A stretch of DNA of 64,000 bases, from assembly GCA_963971535.1 (NCBI GenBank), contig OZ020589.1, positions 96,670,121-96,734,120 on the forward strand, in the 5' to 3' direction. The notes under the pieces were generated by a model, which worked only from the letters and a program-made list of their open reading frames with translations, ran no database searches and was not told where the DNA came from. Shown here piece by piece: positions 12,451 through 21,941 of this stretch. The stretch's first letter is position 1. Each line of letters starts with the position of its first letter. The DNA is from Notolepis coatsorum (Eukaryota; Chordata; Actinopteri; Aulopiformes; Paralepididae). Both the position numbers and the translations under genes were made by a program.

Positions 12451-12716
12451 GAATCAGCCCCTTGCGTCCTTAGTGTATAGCATATGACATGGTGTATGTT
12501 TGTTCATTGATGTGACAGTGTCTGGCAACATACTATTGTTCTTTTTATTTCTTTTTTTCTTTGTGTTTGTGATTTGTCTTGATGTGTTTGTGAAACTATA
12601 AAAGCTGAAAATAAAATATTATAAAGTGTAAATGCTATAAAAATACAGTAAATTACATTTAATCAAAATATTAACCATTAAATAAAGGTTGTAATCTGCA
12701 AATGTATTTGATTTGA

Positions 12717-12833
12717 CTGTAAATGTTATGAATTGAAAATGGGGGAAGTCCTTCTCTGGTCTGCATCCACATAACAATTGTGTATTGTACCCATTCTGCA
12801 ATCTGTTAAATTTAGCAATCAATCAATCAATGT
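12717..12833 (+). mobile_element. LINE 3' tail (AATC-type end)
   Basis: Contains GAATTGAAAATGGGGG, TCTCTGGTCTGCATCC and CATTCTGCAATCTGTTAAAT, then an (AATC)n end. The same tail closes the LINE fragment at 14965-16047 and recurs at 36480-36662 and 38855-38976, so all belong to one LINE family. Confidence 0.65.
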
Positions 12834-13675
12834 ATTACCATAGTGTCTTTATACCTTCATCACTGTAGGCTACATATTAATACTACAACTCGTTAAAGCT
12901 ATAAAAATACCTATGGTCATTAATTTAGCAGTGGGAATATCATTTTTGGAACAGTGTGTGTGTCTACAGAGAAACGTGAGATAGAAAAAAAGCCAATGCG
13001 ATTTTGTGTTTTTCCTCAATATCTCTGCAATGCCTGCGAGTTACCAGTAACTGTATTTGTCATACCAAATATAAATCGCATTCAGGAAATTGGGCGTCAA
13101 TGAGTGAAGGCATGCTCTCCGTCCGTGGACGAATGGGAGGAGGGGACGCGTGAACCTTAGGGGACGAGCAGAGCAAACGGCTGTTCACCAAGTTCCAATA
13201 CATTTACACATTCCTGCATCACATACAGTAACTTTGTATTGTTTTATCCACAGAAGATTTGCAAACCTTTTGTTCCAGAGACAAAAGCCACAGAGTGGGC
13301 AATCAAGAGACACTGGCTAAGTTGATTTGACACCCTCGGTGCAAATCTCTCCCCTGAGCTCTGAGCAAATCCGCTCGCTGTTCTTACATCCGCTCGCTGT
13401 TCTTCTTCGGGTCGCAACGGTCTGACTTCCTGTGATAACGTTCTAATCTACACTGCTGCCACCTGTCGTCACGGAGGGGAATTGCAGCCATTTTGTAAAA
13501 ATTAATAAGTACAAAATACGTGCCAATACGTGAACCGTGAACAGGGCGTGAGGAGGGTTAAAAAAAACAGGAGAATCCCGGGAAAAACGGTAGGGTTGAC
13601 AGCTATGTCTATGTGTGCACGTGCTCAGTACTCATCTATCTGGGTGTATTTCTACTTTTACTTAAGTAAAGTCTC

Positions 13676-13865
13676 TTTCTCTCTCAAGGTGATATTCAAG
13701 GTAATTTCTGAGATAAGAAAAACATATGTTTGCAGATCAAATATACATGTGTCACATGATTTGCTGCTCCCAGCAGTTGGAACGAGATGCAGAAGACCTT
13801 GAAAATGGAAAAATGTCTACAGTCCATAATTCCTGACCGCACGCACACACACACACACAACTCAC
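13676..13865 (-). other. ptk7 intron next to donor, with AC microsatellite
   Basis: Sequence downstream of the ptk7 exon in the direction of transcription. A short (AC)n run (13844-13859) lies immediately beyond the splice donor. Nothing else was recognised. Confidence 0.5.
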
Positions 13866-14162
13866 ATTTTATGTTGAACGATGCGTTGGTGGACCTCTCC
13901 TCTTCTCCGGTGGTGTTGAGTTGAGCCATGCACTGGAAGCTCCCTGCGTCCAGCGTCCGGTTCACCGCCGTGAACTTGAGGTTGGCTCCTTTCTGGAAGC
14001 GGCGCTCGGTGTCCGTCACCAGCTGGCCGTTCTGGAGCCAGCTGTAGGCCACGCCCTCCGCCGGGCTGACCTCGCAGCGCAGCATGGCACTCCGCCCGTG
14101 CTGCGCGTCCTGGGACTTGGGCTCCTTGGTGAAGTACAAGGAGGCGCCGTGGACAGTGGACA
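13866..14162 (-). CDS. ptk7: PTK7 (inactive tyrosine-protein kinase 7), Ig-like domain exon
   Basis: This is one exon of 297 bp. The minus strand has an acceptor CCCCTCAG before 14162 and a donor GTGAGT after 13866. The exon is phase 1 at both ends, as usual for Ig-domain exons. The translation contains TKEPKSQDA, GRSAMLRCEV, YSWLQNG, TERRFQKGANL, FQCMAQ and TNASFNIK. These match the first Ig domain of vertebrate PTK7, including the two domain cysteines, the core tryptophan and NxS/T sites. PTK7 is a membrane pseudokinase receptor acting in planar cell polarity and Wnt signalling. Exon 1 should lie at higher coordinates on this strand and exon 3 at lower ones; neither was recognised, so the flanking introns are long and full of transposons. 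The exon shows no damage. Confidence 0.88.
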
Positions 14163-14214
14163 CTGAGGGGCAGAAAGATAAGAGGATGAGAAGAGTGAGA
14201 TACATGATAAATGG

Positions 14215-14335
14215 CAGCATTTATATAGCAGCTTTTATCCAAAGCGTTTTACAATTTGTTCCTCACATTTGACCATTCACTCACACATTCACACACAGAC
14301 GGCGGAGGTGACCATGCAAGGTGCCGACCTGCTCA
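14215..14335. repeat. Unclassified interspersed repeat, shared with 54865-54985
   Basis: Contains TTTATATAGCAGCTTTTATCC, GTTCCTCACATTTGACC and CATGCAAGGTGCCGACCTGC. The reverse complement of 54865-54985 gives almost the same text, so this is a dispersed family. It has no coding potential and I cannot place it in a class. Confidence 0.55.
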
Positions 14336-14430
14336 GACCAGGGCAACTCTACAGCACAACAACCATTCATTTAGAATATGATGTGTAGACCAGGGCAACT
14401 CTACAGCACAACAACCATTCATTTAGAATG
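14336..14430. repeat. Tandem duplication, about 52-bp unit
   Basis: GACCAGGGCAACTCTACAGC and its following sequence occur twice, at about 14336-14377 and 14388-14430. A local duplication at the end of the preceding repeat. Confidence 0.75.
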
Positions 14431-14964
14431 GAATTTTGACACCAATTTAAAATATTGCAGCCACTCGTATTGGGACCCAAGTTATTTATTTATTTATGGT
14501 TTATCTTTTTTTATTGGAAGAATTTATGCAGATTTATACATTTCAGTTATCCAAATTATACAACTTCCATTTCCTTCCCCATTCCTATCCCCTAACCCCA
14601 CCCCATCCCACCCAGTGAGTGTGACGACAAACGGATATAATTCACATAAATAAAGAATTTAAATAAAATTTTATTAAAATAATTAAACATAAATACAGAT
14701 GTGACAGACAAAAATACGCAAAAAGAAATGAAGTGAAATTAAAAGAAAAAATATAAATAAGAAAGACAGTAATAATAATATATAATATAAGTAATACTCT
14801 CCATTTTAGTAGCATCATTTCCAGATGGTAAAACAAATAAAATGGAAAGTAAATTTAACACCCTCAGCGGACCACCACAATGCCATCTCCCCAGCCATGC
14901 GTGGGCTAGCAGTGTCAGGAAGGTAGATTTATACTTTTTATTTAAATGATATTTTTACAGTATC
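14431..14964. other. AT-rich unassigned stretch
   Basis: A-rich, T-rich and C-rich runs, including a pyrimidine block at 14560-14615. No frame has a recognisable motif. It may be 5' LINE sequence belonging to the fragment that follows. Confidence 0.3.
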
Positions 14965-15247
14965 GAATATTTTGAAAATTGTTACTTTTGCTGATGATAC
15001 TAATTTACTTTGTTCAGGGGAGGACATAAAAGAATGATTGAAAACAGTAGAAAGGGAATTGATAAAGTTAAAGAAATGGTTTGATAGGAATAAGTTGTCT
15101 CTTAATGAAAACAAAACAAAATGTATGGTATTTGGTGGTGTTCCTACCGACTGTGAAATTAAACTGAATTTAAATGGAACCGAAATTGAAAGAGTATATG
15201 AAACAAAATTCTTAGGTGTGATTATAGATCATAAACTCTGTTGGAAG

Positions 15248-15613
15248 TAGGGATGGGTACCTTTCACATTTGAACCAATACCGGTACCTGTGAATCGATA
15301 CCGGTACCCAACGGTACCTTTTTTCGGTACTTTAGTCTCAAGAAATTTAATTTACCTACCTCCGTCGGAAAAAAAAAATCCAAACTTCAAATAACTACAA
15401 TTTCAACAGTTTTCGGCTTGTCATTGCTCCGACTGCTTTGTTGTTGAATCAAGTCAAATCCTAGGTAAGCATATATTGTGCGTGTGAACGTTGACATGAC
15501 AAGAAAAAAGAAATTTTTTTTTCTTTTCGGTTTCTCACTTGATTCGATACTCGGTAGTACCGACGTGTTTCGGTTCGGTACCTCAAAAGTACCGAATTCG
15601 GTACCCATCCCTA
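15248..15613. mobile_element. hAT-4, intact 366-bp MITE inside a LINE
   Basis: Terminal inverted repeats TAGGGATGGGTACC and GGTACCCATCCCTA, with a perfect 8-bp TSD gttggaag at 15240-15247 and 15614-15621. GGTACC and GGTAC repeats fill both subterminal regions. No coding capacity. Its insertion splits the reverse transcriptase frame, so it is younger than that LINE copy. Confidence 0.9.
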
Positions 15614-15718
15614 GTTGGAAGCCACTGCCACATAAAATATATCAAAGGTAAATTAGCCAAATCTGTTGGCATTCTGTACAAAACAAGGGAGCTGTTAAAC
15701 CAGAAATGTTTGCATATA

Positions 15719-15832
15719 CTTCTAGAAGCACGTCCATTTGAAATTTTTTATCTCGCGCAGATCGATATCAAACTGTATTTGATCATCAATATAATGCATT
15801 TAGGGCTATAAATCACGTTCTGGAGAAAGCTG
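15719..15832. mobile_element. piggyBac-family internal fragment
   Basis: Shares the run from CTTCTAGAAG through TCAAACTGTATTT and GGGCTATAAATCACG to GGAGAAAGCTG with pB-c at about 31938-32050. Neither TTAA terminus is present, so it is a fragment, joined to LINE sequence on both sides. Confidence 0.6.
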
Positions 15833-16047
15833 TCAATCAATCAATCAATAGCATTTTAATGAAACTACTGTATATTTGTATGTCTCTAAATGTTTTGATG
15901 AATTGAAAATGGAGGACCCTTATGTAAAAAAGCCGAAAGTCTTTTTCTGGTCTTCATCCTCCAGTCCACTGTTGTTGTATTGAGCTGTACTGTATTGTAC
16001 CCATTCTGCAATCTGTTAATAAAGTTCTCATTCATTCAATCATTCAG

Positions 16048-16290
16048 CCGGCAACAGAATAATTTTGATTGACAGTCGAGTCTGCCAATTAAGTCACACC
16101 GCTTGCACCCGCCCTGCTGTTCTTAGCACCAATCGGCAAGCGCTATTCGTTTTTTACATTCCAGAATGTTTGATTTTGACGAGAGCTCAACACAACAACA
16201 ACAACGGTAGCTCCCCGCGGCCGACGAGTAGATTACCAGCGCACCACAGCATGACTAAACGAGGCATAATGATTTGACTGCAACGAATGT
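16048..16290 (+). promoter_or_regulatory. Candidate upstream region of small plus-strand gene
   Basis: Non-repetitive by eye, more GC-balanced than its neighbours, with a CCAAT box (CACCAATCGGC, 16128-16138) about 160 bp before a TATA-like box. The promoter role is inferred from position only. Confidence 0.25.
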
Positions 16291-16300
16291 TATAATAAAA
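16291..16300 (+). promoter_or_regulatory. TATA-like box
   Basis: TATAATAAAA, 59 bp before an ATG in strong context (16350). A start site about 30 bp downstream would leave a short leader of roughly 30 bases. The spacing is plausible but there is no transcript evidence. Confidence 0.3.
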
Positions 16301-16349
16301 GCCTTTCCATACATCTGTCTGATTGAAAACTTTATTAACAGACCGCAGA

Positions 16350-16409
16350 ATGGGCACAACTCGAGTAATGCTTGCTATCTATGTCGTCCTCGGACGTTGC
16401 TATGTTCGG
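16350..16409 (+). CDS. Candidate first exon of a small secreted protein, unknown
   Basis: ATG in strong context (A at -3, G at +4) opens a 20-codon exon, MGTTRVMLAIYVVLGRCYVR, ending at a GTAAAT donor in phase 0. The stretch VMLAIYVVLG is hydrophobic like a signal peptide core. A phase-0 exon with both splice sites lies 600 bp downstream (17010-17129). No family was recognised. A chance frame remains possible because the piece is so short; the promoter-like boxes upstream and matching phase raise it above background. Confidence 0.3.
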
Positions 16410-16539
16410 GTAAATACGCTGATGTTATTGAACGTGTAACTATATAAGGTTAATGCCACAAAAAGAATTCCTTTATCATAAGTAGTAACTTTGATGCAGT
16501 AGTGTGTGTGTGTTGTTCAAACGTGTGGACCAGATTGAC

Positions 16540-16651
16540 GCGACACAATCCTCTTGGGCAAAACATCACGATATCCACGATACGTTAAAAAAGTGTATCG
16601 TTAATGAACTGTACCCGATATTTATATAATATCGTCATATCGCCCAGCCCT
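16540..16651. mobile_element. hAT MITE right end, fragment
   Basis: Ends in ATATCGCCCAGCCCTAC after ATCGTGATAT-like repeats, the right end of the TAGGGCTGGGCGATA family seen intact at 21940-22748 and 40146-40828. No left end is found nearby. Confidence 0.55.
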
Positions 16652-16957
16652 ACTTTGAATATGTACATTTATGATTTTTTCTTTTCCTTTTGAAAGTCCA
16701 CACGTGTTTTTGATTTATCTGTAAACAAAGACCGAAAATAAACTATTCATCATCATCATCATCACTTCGAATTTGCATAATGCACTAGGCCATATAGCGT
16801 TTTCAATAACATTTTGATAAAATGTCAGCCCTAGTTGTTGTCAGGACAAAGCAAGTACTGATATCTTATTTGCTGGACCTACGTAGAACATATAGTCTTT
16901 GGAATTGGTTTAACAACAGAGTGATCCTGATCCACTAACTAAATGCAGACTTACAGT

Positions 16958-17009
16958 TAGGGCTGGGCAATTAAACGATTTAATCGATTAATTCTAATTA
17001 ATGATTTAG
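16958..17009. mobile_element. hAT MITE left end, fragment
   Basis: TTAGGGCTGGGCAATTAAAC and a run of ATTAATCG-like sequence match the left end of hAT-18 (51141-51670). The stretch ends in ATGATTTAG directly before the candidate exon at 17010, so the MITE may supply that exon's splice acceptor. Confidence 0.5.
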
Positions 17010-17129
17010 GACCAGACAGCCAGGTGTGCTGCAGACCGGCTAGGGGGCCTCAAGGATTCAGCTCCTACGGACGCTCACTTTGTGATACAGGGACCCATCC
17101 CTGGCCCCTCTGTGATGACTGATATGCAG
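17010..17129 (+). CDS. Candidate coding exon, 40 codons, unknown protein
   Basis: The block is exactly 120 bp, open throughout, preceded by a TTTAG acceptor and followed by a GTATGC donor, phase 0 at both ends. The 40 residues include CAADRLGGLKDSAPTDAH and GPIPGPSVMTDMQ. Base composition is richer in G+C than both flanks. Phase agrees with the leader exon 16350-16409, so the two could be spliced. No family is recognised. The acceptor lies in or beside a MITE end, so this could also be an exonised fragment. Confidence 0.3.
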
Positions 17130-17234
17130 GTATGCACTCCGCATCCTAACATTAACATGCAAGCAGACATTATATCAAACGATATATGATTTGCGCTTGA
17201 TAAGTAGGTTAAGGGCTTTAGAAGAATGTCTGGG

Positions 17235-17276
17235 TGCATGCTGGTAGCTCAATGGGTAAAGGTGCATGTAACAGAA
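17235..17276 (+). repeat. tRNA-like A-box half of a split SINE
   Basis: GGTAGCTCAATGGGTAAAGG resembles a tRNA A box. The matching B-box part (GGGTTCAAAATC) lies at 18689-18700. The 1.4 kb between them is filled with hAT-like repeats, so a tRNA-derived SINE seems to have been split. Confidence 0.35.
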
Positions 17277-18660
17277 ATAGTGATGGGCATTTCAAGTCAT
17301 TTAGTGGTCGAGTACTCTAGTCTAATGCATCAAAACAAGTACTGAAGTACTCCAACGCATCTGAAGTACTGCAACACATGAGAAACGAGTACTGAAGTAC
17401 TCTAATGCAACATGAACAAATACTGAAATATTCGAACGCATCAGAAACTGAAGTACTCTTAACGCATCAGAAACACTGGAACAGTAAAATGTTCTGACTC
17501 ATGTGTGAACTCCACTTGCATTGAGCTTTATTATTATTATTTGAAACCATATTTCTTCCTGTTCAATAGACAAAACAAAAGAAATATGCAAATTGTGATT
17601 TCAGAAGATGATTATGATTCCTAGTCACATGTCCATTCCTAGTCACATGTATGATGTCCATCTCTAGTCAAATGCGCAACCCTAATAATAATAATAATAT
17701 ATTTGATTTGTAGGGCGCTTTATAGTTGTGGAGCAAATCTCAAAGCGCTACATTATAAAAGAACATAAAAGCTAGCAAGAGAGTAAAAAAAGAAAGAATA
17801 TAAAATAAGCAAGACTAAAACTAGTAAGGAGTAGGGGTGTAACGGTACACAAACCACGGTTCGGTACGTACCTCGGTTTTGAAGTCACGGTTCGGTACGG
17901 GTTTTCGGTACAGTGGGGGAAAGTTTGGCTTTCCATGTTCCACTCAGGGGTGATGTTGTGTGCAGTAACTAATTGTACTTGTATGGCTGTCAACGAATAT
18001 TCTATATTGAAATTAATAATAGAGTCTTGAATTCAATTCTGCACGCAAATATTTTTTCTGCACGTGCGTTCGTTAGTAGTTAACAGTACCGCTGTATTCA
18101 CAGCCGTACTGAACCTTAGGTCCAGTACTGAAACGGTTCGGTACGGATACGTGTACCTTTACACCCCTAGTAGTAAGGAGTAAAAAGAACACTAAAACTA
18201 GTAAAAGAGTAAAAAACATAAAATAAGAAGAGCTAAAACTGGTATAAGAACATAAAATGTGTGGAGCTAAAACTAGATAAAAATCAACAAAAGGCTCTAT
18301 TTAAAAGATGAGTTTTGAGGCCCATCCCTAGTCACGTGCCCATCCCTAGTCACATGCCCATTGGGGTTGCCATTGGGTTATAAAGTTGTGGTTGCCATTG
18401 GGTTATAAAGTTGGGGTTACCATTGGGTTATAATGTTGTCTGACTAAGTATTGATAACACGCTTATTATTTTACAAATGTATATTTTTATATTTTTATTT
18501 GATGAACATGCACTGATATGCGAAAATTACCTAAATTGGTTTTATTTCTATTTTTAAAGAAAGCATACACTGGTGGGGGCAGTGGGCATGTTATGTACTC
18601 AGTGGATGCCTGAACAGAGAACACCGGTAACATCCGACTAATGCCCATCCCTAGTCACGT
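17277..18660. mobile_element. hAT-like repeat block with internal MITE
   Basis: Begins TAGTGATGGGCATTT and contains direct GCCCATCCCTAGTCAC copies at about 18322-18360 and 18642-18672, the ends of a TAGGGATGGGC hAT type. In between are repeats of a GTACTGAAGTACTC motif (17336-17470) and a region of AGTAAAAAGAAC-type sequence shared on both sides of hAT-5. Exact borders and TSDs are unclear, and no coding region is seen. Confidence 0.4.
17832..18169. mobile_element. hAT-5, 338-bp MITE
   Basis: Inverted ends TAGGGGTGTAACGGTAC and GTACCTTTACACCCCTA, with CGGTTCGGTACG repeats inside each end. AGTAAGGAG flanks both sides (with three extra bases on the right), so the TSD is slightly disturbed. No coding capacity. 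Confidence 0.7.
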
Positions 18661-19089
18661 GCCCATCCCTAGTCACATGCGATGTCATGGGTTCAAAATC
18701 AAATCATGACCTTCCTCTCTCTCTCATCCTTCATTCCGCACGGTCCATCTGTGAAAGTAGAAATGCTATGCAAAATTATCTTTACAGAAAAAGTTTCATA
18801 ATCTGGTTTCTGGACTAGGTGACCTGTTTAGTAAGAAAGAACGAATCTTCTAAGTAGACAACAGTAGAGCCCCAATCACAGTAGAGCCCCACTCACAGTA
18901 GAGCGGAGCCCCACTCACAGTCACAGCATCCAAAGCCGAGAGGACGTCATTCAGAGTTCATTCAGAGTTCACATGATTGAAATAAATCATAATAGCAAAG
19001 TCGATAAAAAATGCATTGCATACGTCTACAAGGGACCAACTACGCTAAGTAAAATAACTCTACCCATTTAGATGTTGGAGGTTCAAATG
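18661..19089. other. Unassigned stretch
   Basis: Holds the B-box half of the split SINE (18689-18700), a short duplication AGTAGAGCCCCACTCACAG at 18868-18920, and nothing else recognised. Confidence 0.4.
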
Positions 19090-19580
19090 AGACACAACAA
19101 CACAACAACAACCACCAAACGCACATAGCACACACATCCACACGCACACACTCACTTTAAACAGACACACTGTAGCACCCACTCCACACACTTTATAGCA
19201 CACACCCACTTTAAACAAACACACTGTAGCACCCACTCCCCACACTTTATATTTATTGATGAAGGATTGCACTACAACTCGTACACCTTACTGTAAATTG
19301 TACCTAAATTGTACCTCATCCCATTTCTGCTTTGCACTATATAGTACTGTACATTAGTACACTGCATAGTATTGTATATTATATGGTAACTCAGAACATT
19401 GTACATATGTCTATACCGAACACGGTGACCTCATTTTCTTCTTCTAAATTACATGCTATACTATGTTATTTGATACTATCTTGTCTAGCACAGTCTCTGG
19501 AGCGTAACAGTAAGAAGCATTTTGTATGAAAGTATTCTGTACTTCTGTATGACAACTATTAAAGAAACTTGAAACTTGAG
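19090..19580 (+). mobile_element. Rex1 LINE 3' tail
   Basis: Nearly the same text, reversed, as the 3' untranslated part of the Rex1 copy at 56852-57350. Shared features are a doubled GTAGCACCCACTCC...CACTTT unit, GATGAAGGATTGCACTACAA, GCTTTGCACTATATAGTACTG, and the end ACTATTAAAGAAACTTGAAAC. All coding sequence is missing, as in a 5'-truncated insertion. Confidence 0.8.
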
Positions 19581-19589
19581 ATTCTAAAA

Positions 19590-20085
19590 GATTGCCAGGG
19601 CAATACAGCAATTGTAGCGGTGTCCACTTATAGTGCCTATAACCTTTACCGTTGGGCGCCAGACAGGTCTAACCCCTGCCAATGAAGATAAAAATACCTT
19701 TTTGATTTGGTTAATTAGGCCTATAGCTCCGGCATAAGACTGTACCACATAAGACAAATAATAATAATAATTTTCATTAGACAAATAATATAATAATTTT
19801 CATTAGACAAATAATATAATAATTTGATTTATAGGTCTGGACTAATGGCCAAGATAATTACTAGGTGAGTTTGATAACAAAGAAACACTCAGGAGTCATG
19901 CCCAATTCAGTCAAAATGTCCATGTATTGGATATTAGTCAAAATCATAAGAAAACTCTTAGAACACAAAACAATTCATTTACAGACCAGTTCGTTCACGC
20001 AGTTCAGTGCATTGGGTGAACAGGTATAGGCATTTGCCAATAGTTCCAAATGTCAAAGAGTTCGTGATGACCACCACGCAACTGT
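19590..20085. other. Unassigned stretch with a short triplication
   Basis: ATTAGACAAATAATATAATA occurs about three times at 19777-19820. The rest (19850-20085) shows no feature I recognise. Confidence 0.4.
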
Positions 20086-20122
20086 GTGAATGAACGAAAA
20101 AATAGAAAGTCTCTAACGAAAA

Positions 20123-20171
20123 TATGTGTGTGTGTGTGTGTGTGTGCGTGTGTGTGTGTGTGTGGGTGTGT
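20123..20171. repeat. TG microsatellite
   Basis: About 24 TG repeats with two substitutions. It lies just upstream of a 33-bp tandem repeat and a CpG-rich block. Confidence 0.9.
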
Positions 20172-20204
20172 GATGCGAGAGTATAGGGAAAAAAGAGGGG
20201 CGTT

Positions 20205-20290
20205 GGACTTGGGCTGGAGGGGTAGAGAGAGATGTTTGGCTTGGGCTGAAGGGGTAGAGAGAGATGTTTGGCTTGGGCTGAAGGGAGAGA
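20205..20290. repeat. Tandem repeat, 33-bp unit
   Basis: Two and a half copies of a unit starting TTGGGCTGRAGGGGTAGAGA. Long plus and minus frames across it are by-products of the repeat. Confidence 0.8.
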
Positions 20291-20294
20291 GAGA

Positions 20295-20522
20295 GCGATA
20301 GAGGCGCGTTTGGCCTCGGCTATGTGTCGCCGTCGTTAGGAAGCTTGGAGAGGGGAATGTTTGAGTCGGAGACGCTTGCGTCACAGCCTCGGAACAGGAG
20401 CGCAACCAACAGTGCAGCGTGTACTTTACCGCACCGAAGTCCGCGTTGGGTGAAGATGACCAGGTCGTAGACGTCCGGAGACTCCGTACTATCCCCGTTT
20501 CTCATCCATCCCGTGTTAGGTA
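20295..20522 (+). promoter_or_regulatory. CpG-rich block, candidate promoter and 5' leader
   Basis: CG dinucleotides are dense here (for example TCGCCGTCGTTAGG and GTCCGCGTTGG) against a CpG-poor background. The block ends directly before an ATG that opens a signal-peptide-like exon. No TATA box is seen. A CpG-island promoter is an inference. Confidence 0.4.
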
Positions 20523-20602
20523 ATGTTTACTGGCGCGTTTTCAACTTCTCTAACTCCGGTTCACGTTCTCCTACTCCTCACATCGGCTGCACGTCTTCTT
20601 TC
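20523..20602 (+). CDS. Candidate signal-peptide exon with phase-1 donor
   Basis: ATG (G at -3) opens a 26-codon frame with a hydrophobic core, VHVLLLLTSAARLLS, then one extra base and a strong donor (TTTCAG followed by GTAAAC). This is what a first exon encoding a signal peptide looks like. Its phase (1) is the phase needed by the ptk7 Ig exon at 13866-14162, but that exon is on the other strand. It is therefore either exon 1 of an unrelated plus-strand gene, or ptk7 exon 1 in inverted position. No homology was recognised from the peptide alone, as signal peptides are poorly conserved. Confidence 0.4.
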
Positions 20603-21153
20603 AGGTAAACAACATTCAAACTCGCCGCTCTCACTCCCGCGTCATGACTTCGCACGTCTCCTGTCTCACCAGGCCAACCCCCCACCATCTGACGTCTCAC
20701 CTCTTATCCGCTATCAGATCCCAGATGAGCGCATCCGTAATTGACAGACATAAAGGGACAGGCGCACTTTTACCTGGCAGGTTAAAGCCGCTCTGTCACA
20801 CAATACATACATATAACTACTATCAAAAATGTACGCAAGAACCAACAAATAGCCTAATGTATAGTATGTAAAGCTTAGCTATGGCTACGGGAATATTCAA
20901 AAGGTGGAGACTGTCCATGGGAATTAACAGGAATATATGGGAATTAAAGGGAATATATATTTCCACAGGCTGTATTTGCCATGTCATGCAGATGGAAACA
21001 TAATAGAAACCTATTTGACATACTTTACCATGGCTGCAACAGTCACACAACACGGAAGAAGAAAATACAGTCACAGTTGTTTCCACTTGTTATTGGTCAA
21101 TCATTAGGATATACTATCAGTTTGAACAAAAAAACAAACAAATTGTTGTTTTC
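20603..21153. other. Unassigned stretch
   Basis: Begins as the intron after the candidate exon. It contains GGGAATTAACAGGAATATATGG-like duplications at 20918-20960. No transposon ends or coding motif were recognised up to the TTAA at 21154. Confidence 0.4.
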
Positions 21154-21903
21154 TTAACACATTGAGTGCCAACGACGAGATTAGTCGTGTTAACTCGCCA
21201 TGCGTTGAGTGCCAATGACGAGTTTTCTCGTCTTTTTCTCGTTTTTGCTTTTATTAGCAATATCCATACATTTTTCATCCATCCAGCCTGATGTTATCAT
21301 TGGGAATGGGTCTGAGCTCGAAAAGGGCAAATACCGCTGCCTATCGTCTCCCGGATGGTATGGCACATCATTGGATTGGATTGGGTGGGCATGTGCATCA
21401 GAAAAAAAGTCCGGTCCGGGGTTTTCCCTTCTCTGGCAAGCAGTATCTGTTACCACATTCACTGGGGAGGCTGGGAGCAGCTTTGGTTATGTGTTTTGGA
21501 TAGGGGTGGGACGATACATCGATCCAGATCGATATATCGATCTATTATCAATAATCAAATAGGATCGATGCAACGTAAAAAGATCTATTCATATTGCGAT
21601 ACTCTTATTTTGAAAATCCGGCGATGTCATATCCGACCGCGCCCAGTAGTGTGAAACTCCATGTAGCTCTGTACAGCAGAACAGAGCGTCTATTTTGCAA
21701 CCCGATATAAGTCTGTGCAGTTTTTTCCCCGCAACGGGTCAAATGCATCTAACATGCTTTGCATTGTCGCCATTCCTTTATGCCCACATCGCGTGGCCAG
21801 ATCTAAATTAACATTACGTTGGCTGCTTAAGCTAACTAAGCTAAGCAGCTAACCGTGAGAGAGAACAGGAGAGAGGAGAGGGGAAGGAGGAGGGGTGGGG
21901 ACA

Positions 21904-21939
<36 letters not shown>

Positions 21940-21941
<2 letters not shown>

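Larger units (their letters stand above)
11953..13607. mobile_element. hAT-3
   Basis: Inverted ends CATAGCTGTCAAC and GTTGACAGCTATG. The flanking 8-mers tctatgtc (11945-11952) and tctatgtg (13608-13615) differ at one base, as expected of a hAT target duplication. The 1655-bp interior has a GC-rich left end (CCCCGCCCC blocks) and a LINE tail at 12717-12833. It lacks a transposase frame. A CTCF-like motif lies at 12066-12079. Confidence 0.65.
10807..13675. mobile_element. hAT-2, left end plus decayed right end
   Basis: Starts CAGTGGTGGGAAGTACATTT, the start of a very common fish hAT type, and runs to TTTTACTTAAGTAAA near 13651-13671, which is the inner part of the matching right terminus; the outer part is lost. 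It has been split by a LINE tail (10897-11127), a 47-bp tandem duplication and hAT-3. No transposase frame is seen. Confidence 0.45.
14965..16047 (+). pseudogene. LINE reverse transcriptase fragment, split by a MITE and a piggyBac piece
   Basis: The plus strand encodes FADDTNL at 14987-15007 (reverse transcriptase active-site motif). An in-frame stop (15035-15037) follows, then WFDRNKLSLNENKTK and KFLGVIIDHKLCWK up to 15247. The frame is cut by hAT-4 and resumes after 15621 with KYIKGKLAKSVGILYKTR. From about 15719 to 15832 comes a piece of pB-a/pB-c sequence, then the LINE 3' tail ending in CATTCATTCAATCATTC. This is a dead non-LTR retrotransposon of the CR1/Jockey-like group; the exact clade is not decided. 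Confidence 0.75.

Noticed and set aside
16077..16277. 70-codon plus frame upstream of the small candidate gene
   Set aside because: No hydrophobic or conserved feature; it overlaps the promoter-like region.
20320..20505. Minus-strand frame with a hydrophobic stretch (AALLVALLF), a possible ptk7 exon 1
   Set aside because: It has the right strand but no good splice donor after the hydrophobic part, and it runs to a stop. The opposite strand has a much better exon just next to it.
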